A stretch of 31,736 nt of DNA from DASWTL01 sp036402155 (lineage in GTDB: Bacteria > Bacteroidota > Bacteroidia > Sphingobacteriales > Sphingobacteriaceae): NCBI GenBank assembly GCA_036402155.1, contig DASWTL010000102.1:1-31736 (forward strand), given 5' to 3'. Position 1 is the first letter of the stretch. Every line of letters starts with the position of its first letter. Under the pieces are notes generated by a model. The model saw only the letters and a list, made by a program, of their open reading frames with translations, searched no databases and had not been told where the DNA came from. Shown in pieces: positions 25,315 through 31,736 of this stretch. The translations under genes and the position numbers were made by a program.

Positions 25315-25399
25315 TTCAACGCCTGCCTGCCGGTAGGCAGGGATAGAATAGAAGTTTCCTAAACTTTAGATACCAGTTCGATTCTGGTCGGGGCTACCA
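25311..25399 (+). pseudogene. Truncated tRNA-Arg copy 2, interrupted in the D-loop
   Basis: It matches the intact tRNA from ATAGTTCAACG through the anticodon arm (anticodon CCU kept) to the 3' end, but the 5' acceptor strand is missing (replaced by the end of the GIY-YIG gene). A 20-nt hairpin splits the D-loop. The T-stem is ACCAG/CTGGT instead of CCCAG/CTGGG, a compensated base-pair change, the acceptor 3' strand is CGGGGCT, and CCA is encoded at 25397-25399. It therefore cannot fold as a complete tRNA but derives from a tRNA-Arg allele different from copy 1. Confidence 0.85.
25322..25341. repeat. Hairpin insertion 1 (D-loop of tRNA copy 2)
   Basis: CCTGCCTGCCGGTAGGCAGG interrupts the tRNA sequence CAACG|GATAG without other change. 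It is a near-perfect palindrome (one T opposite G). The site falls between the two conserved D-loop guanines. No target duplication longer than one ambiguous G is seen. Confidence 0.85.
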
Positions 25400-25414
25400 A
25401 TTTTATATTTTGGT

Positions 25415-25660
25415 ATGTATTATACCTACGTTATCAAAAGTTTAAAATCAGACTATTATTATAAGGGTCATTGCTTGGATCTTGAGGCAAGGCTCATACA
25501 ACACAATTCTGGAAAGACAACTTCTAACCGAGCTTATGCTCCATTTCACATAGTTTATTTCGAACAGTTCCAAACCAGAGAAGAAGCAATGCAACGAGAG
25601 AAGTATTTTAAATCATCAGCCGGGCGGCGTTACTTGAAAACGCGGATCTTAAAAATTTGA
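25415..25660 (+). CDS. Small GIY-YIG nuclease-domain protein, copy 2
   Basis: 81-aa GIY-YIG protein, clearly diverged from copy 1. The motif is YTYVIKSLKSDYYYKG (the YIG element is YKG), followed by R26 and H30 in ARLIQHN and E62 in MQREKYFKS, so catalytic residues are retained. The ATG lies 15 nt after the encoded CCA of tRNA copy 2, within a small inverted repeat TACCAA/TTGGTA (25395-25416). It has the same tRNA-then-GIY-YIG layout as copy 1. The basic C-terminus RRYLKTRILKI is intact. Function is inferred only from the domain. Confidence 0.85.
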   Translation: MYYTYVIKSLKSDYYYKGHCLDLEARLIQHNSGKTTSNRAYAPFHIVYFEQFQTREEAMQREKYFKSSAGRRYLKTRILKI

Positions 25661-25685
25661 CTTAATTATTTGGCAGGATAGAATA

Positions 25686-25718
25686 CCCGCCCGTACCGAA
25701 AAGGCACGTTCGGGCGGG
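25686..25718. repeat. Hairpin insertion 2 (D-arm/anticodon-arm junction of copy 3)
   Basis: A 33-nt insert with perfect 8-nt terminal inverted repeats CCCGCCCG/CGGGCGGG. It splits GAATA|GAAGT, exactly between tRNA position 26 and the first base of the anticodon stem. Confidence 0.85.
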
Positions 25719-25747
25719 GAAGTTTCCTAAACTTTAGATCCCAGTTC

Positions 25748-25771
25748 CCTGCCCGACTGAGGTCAGGCGGG
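25748..25771. repeat. Hairpin insertion 3 (T-loop of copy 3)
   Basis: A 24-nt insert with arms CCTGCCCGAC and GTCAGGCGGG around a TGAG loop (two wobble-type mismatches). It splits AGTTC|GATTC, that is between C56 and the next purine of the T-loop. Confidence 0.85.
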
Positions 25772-25800
25772 GATTCTGGGTGAGGCTACTAAATTTCATC

Positions 25801-26040
25801 ATGTACGTATACGCACTTATATCAGACGTAGATGGGAGAATTTATGTAGGCATGGCTGAAGATGTAGCTTTGAGTTTAAAACAGCATAACTATGGCATGT
25901 CTCAATCAACGCGACCTTATAAAAAGTTTAAAATCGGACTATTATATAATGGCCATTGTCAGGATCTTGAGGCGATTTACCTTAATATAGTTATAGATCC
26001 CGAGTACATCATATCAGGGAATCGGGTATTAATTACATAA
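25801..26040 (+). pseudogene. Chimeric GIY-YIG remnant (copy 1 head joined to copy 2 fragment)
   Basis: An open frame of 79 codons whose first 40 codons (to 25920) match GIY-YIG copy 1 with only four base differences. One of these changes CGT to AGT and turns the catalytic-position R25 into Ser. After TRPY the sequence jumps to a decayed piece of GIY-YIG copy 2 (AAAAGTTTAAAATC, then GGCCATTGTCAGGATCTTGA against its counterpart GGTCATTGCTTGGATCTTGA). The final part is merely antisense to the end of the large CHU_C gene, with which it overlaps by 64 bp. The C-terminal half of the domain, with the metal-site glutamate, is absent. Almost certainly non-functional. Confidence 0.8.
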
Positions 26041-29000
26041 TAATAGGTACCTACCGGTGCAGGTTCGCCATTGTATGTGCCGTCCCACGATTGGATATAG
26101 CCTTCAGAACTATAAATTTTCACACCATATCGGTTATAGATTGTCACTGTATTTCCCGGATACGTTGTAAGTTCTGAAATATTCCAAACATCATTAATCC
26201 CATCACCATTAGGTGTGAAAGTGTTTGGAATAACAATGGGCATAAGCACGTCTATAAAAATATCTTCCTGAGTAACACATCCCCGGCTGTCTGTCACTGT
26301 TAATGTGTAAGTTTGATCATTTATACCTGTTAATACAGGGTTTCTTACCGTATTATCACTTAAATTAATGTCAGGAGTCCATAAGTACTGTACATTTGGG
26401 TCATTCACAGAAGGGTTTAAATGTACAGGTCTGTTTAACGGCACAAAAATGGTTGGTCCCATATCAATTACAGGTGGAGGAATAATGTTAACGGTTAACT
26501 GATCTGAAACAGGAAGACAAGTATTGCTGCCGGTAGCACTAAGTGTAAGAATAACACTGCCTCTTGCAATATCTGCATTCCCCGGAACGTATGTAGCGTC
26601 TAATGCGGTATTTGATGGATTGAATGTTCCGGTTCCTGAAGAACTCCAGACAGCCCCAGGTGAGATAGTTATATTCCCATTTAATCTAATGGCACTATTC
26701 TGAGAACATACATCCTGATCAGGGCCCGCCTGAACAACAGGTAATTCCTCAAACGTAACAGTAATCGAAGATACAGACGGAATGCAATCATCCGGGCTGG
26801 TTGACGTGAGGGTAAGAAGTACTGACCCTGAACTTCTGTCCGCAGCGGATGGAATGTATGAAGCATTCAATGCGGTATTTGCGGGAGAGAAAGTTCCAGT
26901 TCCGGAGCTGGTCCAAATTCCGGTAGAAGTTCCTCCGGTTACACTGCCAGACAAGGTTACTACCGGACTAATAATACAGATGGTTTGGTCATTCCCTGCA
27001 CTTGTAAGGGGTAATTCATTGACCTGAATTGTTGATACTGCGGTGGAACTGGTACATCCGTTAACGGTGACTGTCAGGCGGTATTGGCCAGAATTTGCTT
27101 GTGTAACATTACTTATTATGGGGTTTTGTAGTGTTGATGTAAATCCGTTCGGGCCTGTCCATAAATATCCTGCACCTAAAACCTCTGGTGTATTCAGAGA
27201 GATTACGCTGTTTATACAAACTTGAGAATTGCTGATAATTACCGGAGTTGCAGGTATTGGATTTACAGTAACCCGGTAAATAAAATCAGGGCTTGTACAT
27301 CCGTTTGAAATTGCATTTATTCTATACAATACATCTATCGGTTCATTACCTGTATTAATCAGCGTTTCGCTAATCTGTCCGGTAGTGTTGTTAGTGACAG
27401 GCGGATTGCTGATGTTTGTCACAGCGTCCCTGCTCCATGAAAATGAAGCGTCATTCACATCAGAAGTAATCAGATAGCTATGCAGAGTTCCGCTGCAAAC
27501 AGCATTAGTAGGGGCACTGGTTATTGCCGGCACCGGATTCACCGTTACTACATAATTGAACGGCGGCGCTACACAACCATTAAACGAGTGATTAAATACG
27601 TATGTCACATTAACAGGAACGTTTGTAGTATTTGTTAAAACTTCCCTGATAGTACCCGATCTTTGACCCGATACCTCCAAATTACTGATTCCCGGCACAG
27701 GCGCCCTGCTCCAGCTAAAACCAGTTCCGGGCATATTAAATGTAATAGTATAGTTTGATGCAGTATTATTACAGATCGATTCTGCTGATGCACTCGTTAC
27801 AACCGGCGTTGGGTCTACGGTCACCACATAAGCAAAAGAAGGGCCTGTGCACGAATTGTAAACGGGGGTGATTATATAAGTTACCTCCACCGGTATGGTA
27901 GCAGTGGTTAGTAATGTTTCATTGATCACAGAGGAAGTTTGGTTTGAAAGAGCAGGATTACTAACATTCGGTACTGCGGCGCGGCTCCATATAAAACCAG
28001 TTCCGGGAAGGTCTGCCGTAATGGTATAGTTTAGACTGGTCCCATTACAAATGGTTTCTTTTGCAGCGCTGGTTATTAAAGGCGAAGCATTTACTGTAAC
28101 AGGTACGGCAGTCCTTGTACTGGTACACCCATTTACAGTGGTTTGAACATAATAAACCGTTGTGGAAGTTAATATTGGCGTTGTAAACGAGGGAGCTGTA
28201 GACAGTAAGTCGCCACCTGAAGCGGCATTATACCATTGATAAGTACCTCCGGGGGCTGTTGCATTTAATGTTGCAGTATTTCCTGCACAAATAACCAGTC
28301 CAGGAGCAGTAGGTGATTCCGGTATAGGAATTATTGTCACAGTGGCCGCCGCCCTTACACTTGGATATCCGCCAATCATTCTCTGTACATAATAAGTGGT
28401 GTTAACTGTTAAAGGCGGAGTTACATAGGTAGGGTTTGTGAGCAACAGATTTCCCCCGGATGGTGCATCATACCATTGATATGTGCCATCCGACGGCGTG
28501 GCTGAAATCGTAGCTGAAGTGCCGGAGCAAATTGCAGCGCCAGATACAATTGGTGCCACAGAATTTATCGATATTAAAACACTATCAGTTTCAGGTCCGC
28601 AAACGCCTGGTCCGGACGTGCTCAGGTAAAGGGTCGCAGATGCTTCGTTTACTGCGGGAGTATAAATCGGGTTAAGAATCGTTGGGTTAGAAAATGTACC
28701 TGAGCCCCCTGACCATCGGTATGTTGGGGCCGATGTGCTTCCGGATAATGTGACGTTATTTCCAAATGAAACAGTTTGATCAGGCCCGGCATTAACAACA
28801 GGTTCAGGGTTGATAGTAACTACTGCAGAAGACGAAACTGCAGCGCACAAGCCACTTGCAGGTATAGTATTGGTAACAGTATAAGTTCCCGGAAGACTTT
28901 CTCTTAAGTTTATTGCGCCATCGCTTGTCAGTACTAATCCTGCAGGGGATGAGGTAAATGAACCGGCGCTCGCTCCGGTTATAAAGGTTGCAGGTGCGTT

Positions 29001-30269
29001 TATGGGGGCTCCCTGACAGTAAGGCCCTGCATATGAAAATGAAGCGTTTGCGGTTTCCGTCAGCGTTATAGAAGTAGTTGTTGTATACGGGCATGGACCA
29101 TTGCTTACAAAGGATATTAAATAAGTTCCCAAGTTACTTTCACTAAGGTCGATCTGCCCGGTGGTATTACTGATAAAAACCAAACCATTTGGCGAGGAAC
29201 TGAATGTGCCTCCATCAGGAGAATAAATTTCCGGGACTGGATCTGTGCCTGATCCACAATAAGTTCCTGAAGCATATCTAAATGCTGGATTAATAATATC
29301 GGTTACAGAAACGGTAACTGCAGTTCGTGCGCTGGTACATCCGTTTAGGGTTGTTTGTACATAATAGGTCGTATTCCTTGTTAAAGCAGGAGTTGTAAAA
29401 GTACTCATGCTACTCAATAGGTTTCCCCCTATTGCTGCATCATACCATTGGTAAGTTCGGTTTTCGGATGAGGTTGCCGTGAGCGTTGCTGCAGTGCCGG
29501 GGCATATCGTTGTTCCTGAAACTGATGGAGCCGGAGGCACCGGGATCACTGTTACGGTTACAGGGGTTCTGGTACTGATACAATTATTGAATGATGTTTG
29601 AACATAGTATGTTGTAGTAGCAAAAAGCGGCGGTGGGGTGTATTGCGGGTTTCTTAAAATCATGTTCCCTCCGGATGGCGCATCGTACCATTCAAATATT
29701 TCGCCGGAGCCAGTGGCAGTTAATGTTACACTTGTTCCTGCACATATTGTTGCACCGGAAGCCACCGGGGCAGGTGGTATTTGAAGAACGGTAACTGTTA
29801 CAGGAGTTCTTGAACTAGTACAACCATTAATGGTTGCCTGGACATAATATATTGTGGTGGTGTCTAATGCCGGAGATGTAAAACTGGTAGTGGATGCTAA
29901 TAGGTTGCCATTCACCGGGGCATCATACCAGGTATATGTCCCGCCAGGTGAAACGGGCGTTAATACAGCTGTGGAGCCGGCACAGATAGCAATACCTGGA
30001 ACCATTGGACCTGGCGGAATTTGATTTACCGTTACCGTTACGGGAGTTCTGGGACTGGTACAACCATTTATAGAATTGTCAACATAATAGGTTGTTGTGC
30101 GGTTTAGTACCGGTGTGGTAAATGTATTTGTTGTTGCAATTGGATTTCCCCTGGATGGAACATCAAACCATTGGTAAGTCCCTCCTGCACTTGTTGCGGT
30201 TAATGTTGCCGTTTCACCTGCACAAATGGTAGTTCCCGGAACAGTGGGGCCTGGCGGATAATTATTCAC
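25977..30269 (-). CDS. Giant Ig-repeat protein with CHU_C (T9SS type B) sorting domain, main part
   Basis: 1430-aa part of a giant secreted adhesin-like protein. From the N-terminus it has four Ig_7-type (CHU_C-associated) repeats of about 80 residues (TICAG..TATLTAT..GGTYQWYD..GG..YYVQTTINGCTS). A stretch of PKD-like domains follows (about 310-565), then two more Ig_7 repeats, three similar PKD-like domains containing FSWSRA, and further domains with AGPDQDVC and SSSGTGTF. The last 86 residues are the gliding-motility-associated C-terminal domain (IPNTFTPNGDGINDVWNI, IYNRYGVKIY, PVGTYYYVI). CHU_C directs export and surface attachment by the type IX system. The listed start is a GTG inside the repeat region; the frame is open to an amber codon at 30327 and continues into the upstream segment, so this is really the 3' nine-tenths of one gene. 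Confidence 0.85.
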   Translation of the reverse strand: MNNYPPGPTVPGTTICAGETATLTATSAGGTYQWFDVPSRGNPIATTNTFTTPVLNRTTTYYVDNSINGCTSPRTPVTVTVNQIPPGPMVPGIAICAGSTAVLTPVSPGGTYTWYDAPVNGNLLASTTSFTSPALDTTTIYYVQATINGCTSSRTPVTVTVLQIPPAPVASGATICAGTSVTLTATGSGEIFEWYDAPSGGNMILRNPQYTPPPLFATTTYYVQTSFNNCISTRTPVTVTVIPVPPAPSVSGTTICPGTAATLTATSSENRTYQWYDAAIGGNLLSSMSTFTTPALTRNTTYYVQTTLNGCTSARTAVTVSVTDIINPAFRYASGTYCGSGTDPVPEIYSPDGGTFSSSPNGLVFISNTTGQIDLSESNLGTYLISFVSNGPCPYTTTTSITLTETANASFSYAGPYCQGAPINAPATFITGASAGSFTSSPAGLVLTSDGAINLRESLPGTYTVTNTIPASGLCAAVSSSAVVTINPEPVVNAGPDQTVSFGNNVTLSGSTSAPTYRWSGGSGTFSNPTILNPIYTPAVNEASATLYLSTSGPGVCGPETDSVLISINSVAPIVSGAAICSGTSATISATPSDGTYQWYDAPSGGNLLLTNPTYVTPPLTVNTTYYVQRMIGGYPSVRAAATVTIIPIPESPTAPGLVICAGNTATLNATAPGGTYQWYNAASGGDLLSTAPSFTTPILTSTTVYYVQTTVNGCTSTRTAVPVTVNASPLITSAAKETICNGTSLNYTITADLPGTGFIWSRAAVPNVSNPALSNQTSSVINETLLTTATIPVEVTYIITPVYNSCTGPSFAYVVTVDPTPVVTSASAESICNNTASNYTITFNMPGTGFSWSRAPVPGISNLEVSGQRSGTIREVLTNTTNVPVNVTYVFNHSFNGCVAPPFNYVVTVNPVPAITSAPTNAVCSGTLHSYLITSDVNDASFSWSRDAVTNISNPPVTNNTTGQISETLINTGNEPIDVLYRINAISNGCTSPDFIYRVTVNPIPATPVIISNSQVCINSVISLNTPEVLGAGYLWTGPNGFTSTLQNPIISNVTQANSGQYRLTVTVNGCTSSTAVSTIQVNELPLTSAGNDQTICIISPVVTLSGSVTGGTSTGIWTSSGTGTFSPANTALNASYIPSAADRSSGSVLLTLTSTSPDDCIPSVSSITVTFEELPVVQAGPDQDVCSQNSAIRLNGNITISPGAVWSSSGTGTFNPSNTALDATYVPGNADIARGSVILTLSATGSNTCLPVSDQLTVNIIPPPVIDMGPTIFVPLNRPVHLNPSVNDPNVQYLWTPDINLSDNTVRNPVLTGINDQTYTLTVTDSRGCVTQEDIFIDVLMPIVIPNTFTPNGDGINDVWNISELTTYPGNTVTIYNRYGVKIYSSEGYIQSWDGTYNGEPAPVGTYYYVINTRFPDMMYSGSITILR

Positions 30270-30326
30270 AGTTACGGTTACAGGAGCACGAGGGCTTGTA
30301 CAGCCATTTAGTGTTGTCTGTATGTA

Positions 30327-30800
30327 CTAGGTAGTTGTTGTATTTAGTGCCGGAGTAGTATAATCAGGACTCGTGATTATTGGAATACCTCCGGTTGGAG
30401 TTGAAAACCATTGATATGTGCCCCCTGGTGCTGTTGCGCTTAAGGTTACTGCCGATCCTGAACAAATAGTGGCATCAGCAACGGTTGGTGGAGGAGGGAT
30501 TGCGTTTACAGTTACAGTAACTGCGCTCCTGGCACTTGTACATGTACCTATAATTGTTTGTACATAATAAATAGTATTTTGAGTTAAGGGAGAAGTTGTA
30601 AAATTACTACCGGTTGCTAATAGGGTACCTCCGGAAGCGGTATTATACCACTGATAAGAACCACCAGGAGCTGAGGCAGTTAAGGTTGCGGATGAGCCAG
30701 GACAAATGGTTACGTCAGAAGCAGTTGGAGCATCACATTGCTGAGCATACGCAGCATCACAGAATAATACAGATAAGAAAAGGAAAATCCCGGTTCTCAT
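30327..30800 (-). CDS. N-terminal segment of the same CHU_C/Ig-repeat protein, cut by an amber codon
   Basis: 157 residues: a signal peptide (MRTGIFLFLSVLFCDAAYA, then QQCDAP), one complete Ig_7 repeat (TICPGSSATLTASAPGGSYQ, YYVQTIIGTCTSARSAVTV) and most of a second, ending PALNTTTT at TAG (30327-30329). In every neighbouring repeat the next residue is Tyr (TTTYYVQ), so a TAT or TAC has become TAG, and the same frame continues with YIQTTLNGCTSPRAPVTVTV. I chose the ATG at 30800 because it gives a clean signal peptide; a GTG five codons upstream is less likely. Alone this would be a short secreted Ig fragment without a sorting domain. Confidence 0.8.
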   Translation of the reverse strand: MRTGIFLFLSVLFCDAAYAQQCDAPTASDVTICPGSSATLTASAPGGSYQWYNTASGGTLLATGSNFTTSPLTQNTIYYVQTIIGTCTSARSAVTVTVNAIPPPPTVADATICSGSAVTLSATAPGGTYQWFSTPTGGIPIITSPDYTTPALNTTTT

Positions 30801-30868
30801 ACCACAATATAACACTATTCTAATTGTTAAGTTGTGGAAAGCATCCGTTTATCAGCCCATTTAACTAC

Positions 30869-31736
30869 CTAATGAGCGGGACCAAAACTACCTCCCGGAC
30901 CACCAATGCCACCCATTCTGCGTATCTGTGGTCCTTGTTCCATTTCAGCAGGTTGCTGGCCAGTGAATTTTTGTAATCGCATAGTAAAGCTTAACATAAA
31001 ATATCTGCCTAAACGGTTACTGCGGGTATCAATGGTTGAGTTATCAGTGAATGTTTTTGACACAGAAGTATTTTCATTAAACAAATCAAAACCATGAAGC
31101 TTTAAGCTTCCTCTTTTATCTTTAAAGAACTGTTTCTCCAGGTAAGTATTTAAAATCATGGGGTTGGCAGAAACATCGCCGGAATATCCGTTATTATAGT
31201 TTTTACTGAAATCAATGCCTAAAACCATTGACTTTAGAAAGAAAAACCTTCCTTCGGCTTCCAATGACCAGGTTGATGCTTCATTATTGCTGTTTAACGT
31301 TGATAATGAATAAGTATTCTTATTAAACATATACCGGACAGAAGGATTAAATTCTATCCATTTCGCAGGGTTTACAATTATTCTTAAACGCTGAAACAGG
31401 GTGGTATTTTTCCCGATATTTTCAAGGCTATTGCTAAACGAAATATTATTAGCATAGCTGGCAGCTCCTATAAATGAAAAGGTATATTTACGTTCTGCTA
31501 CCGGAATTGATAATGCATAGAAGCCCCGGAGCGAATAATACCCATCTGCATTTAGATACCGGGTTTCCTGGGTAAAGGTCTTGTCAGGATTCCTGATCAG
31601 CACCGTATTTGAAACAATTTTGTCTTCAGTAAAACTTGCGGTTATATTAGTAAACAAGGATTTTCCGGTTTTATAATCGAAATTATTGTACCGGATGTTA
31701 AACATATGATTAAATTCTGCATTCAGATCGGGGTTA
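30869..31736 (-). CDS. Outer-membrane beta-barrel protein (OMP_b-brl_3-like), C-terminal part
   Basis: The last 288 or so residues of a TonB-receptor-like barrel; the frame is open to the right edge (NPDLNAEFNHMFNIRYNNFD), so the signal peptide, regulatory domain and plug are outside the window. Alternating hydrophobic/polar strands (YTFSFIGAASYANNISFSNS, WIEFNPSVRYMFNKNTYSL, YFMLSFTMRLQKF) fit a barrel of the OMP_b-brl_3 family. The tail after the last strand is unusual: QPAEMEQGPQIRRMGGIGGP followed by GGSFGPAH, a Gly/Met-rich extension also seen in some members of this family. Gene order suggests possible co-transcription with the CHU_C protein 68 bp downstream. Ligand unknown. Confidence 0.85.
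   Translation of the reverse strand, partial: NPDLNAEFNHMFNIRYNNFDYKTGKSLFTNITASFTEDKIVSNTVLIRNPDKTFTQETRYLNADGYYSLRGFYALSIPVAERKYTFSFIGAASYANNISFSNSLENIGKNTTLFQRLRIIVNPAKWIEFNPSVRYMFNKNTYSLSTLNSNNEASTWSLEAEGRFFFLKSMVLGIDFSKNYNNGYSGDVSANPMILNTYLEKQFFKDKRGSLKLHGFDLFNENTSVSKTFTDNSTIDTRSNRLGRYFMLSFTMRLQKFTGQQPAEMEQGPQIRRMGGIGGPGGSFGPAH

Larger units (their letters stand above)
25676..25788 (+). pseudogene. Truncated tRNA-Arg copy 3 with two hairpin insertions
   Basis: It starts at GGATAGAATA (D-loop/D-stem), lacks the acceptor 5' strand and most of the D arm, and otherwise matches the intact tRNA-Arg base for base once two insertions are removed (25686-25718 and 25748-25771). The 3' end (CTGGG, TGAGGCT, A) and the following 12 bp up to the GIY-YIG ATG are the same as for copy 1. 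This shows that tRNA tail and GIY-YIG copy 1 were duplicated as one unit. The preceding GGCA may be the residue of a hairpin arm like insertion 1. Confidence 0.85.

Noticed and set aside
25676..25788. Third tRNA-Arg copy as a functional intron-containing tRNA
   Set aside because: It lacks the 5' acceptor strand and most of the D arm, and the inserts are simple hairpins with no group I or II intron features.
26000..30750. Strong periodic repetition of about 240 bp, considered as a DNA repeat or CRISPR-like array
   Set aside because: The period equals one Ig_7 domain (about 80 codons), the frame is open throughout, and the copies diverge as protein repeats do. There are no short identical repeats with unique spacers.
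30801..30815. GTG start five codons upstream for the CHU_C protein
   Set aside because: The ATG at 30800 begins a well-formed signal peptide; the extension MLYCG weakens it.

Overview
The window comes from a Bacteroidota chromosome, most likely a sphingobacterial or cytophagal environmental lineage. The evidence is two SusC/SusD outer-membrane uptake loci, a giant Ig-repeat protein with a CHU_C (type IX secretion, type B) sorting domain, a PadR/PspC pair, promoter boxes close to the Bacteroidota TTG/TAnnTTTG consensus, and starts without Shine-Dalgarno sequences. The genus cannot be fixed from the sequence alone.

Layout. 1-3246 (minus): a tightly coupled biotin operon bioB-bioF-bioD-bioA, with bioA running off the left edge. 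3247-3760: a gene-free stretch with an AT-rich direct/inverted repeat. 3761-5071 (minus): murF, divergent from 5178-7670 (plus), a secreted M14 metallocarboxypeptidase. 7654-9587 (minus): a padR-pspC operon with a clear palindromic operator over its promoter. 10062-15944 (plus): a four-gene operon of SusC, a SusD-like lipoprotein, an Ig-like-domain lipoprotein and a small lipid-binding-hydrolase-like lipoprotein, ending at a strong terminator. 16497-21182 (plus): a second SusC/SusD pair with its own terminator. Both SusC genes have the same short palindrome 84-94 bp upstream and nearly the same N-terminal module. 21283-22814 (minus): DoxX-family membrane protein and LD-carboxypeptidase, separated by a repeat-rich spacer. 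22916-24982 (plus): metG, followed 11 bp later by tRNA-Arg(CCU).

The most unusual part is 24994-26040. The intact tRNA-Arg(CCU) is followed by an alternating array: small GIY-YIG nuclease gene, broken tRNA-Arg copy, second GIY-YIG gene, second broken tRNA-Arg copy, and a chimeric GIY-YIG remnant. The broken tRNA copies carry three precise insertions of GC-rich hairpins, in the D-loop, at the D-arm/anticodon-arm junction and in the T-loop. Each insertion lies directly 5' of a GA dinucleotide. This looks like a tRNA-associated, co-duplicating GIY-YIG unit that also attracts palindromic mini-elements.

25977-30800 (minus) is one long CHU_C/Ig-repeat secreted protein split by a single in-frame amber codon. 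30869-31736 (minus) is the C-terminal part of an outer-membrane beta-barrel protein that continues beyond the right edge.

Functionally the window mixes housekeeping genes (biotin, peptidoglycan, MetRS) with surface nutrient uptake and surface-display genes. No glycoside hydrolase, sulfatase or sigma/anti-sigma pair lies beside the SusCD loci, so their substrates cannot be named.
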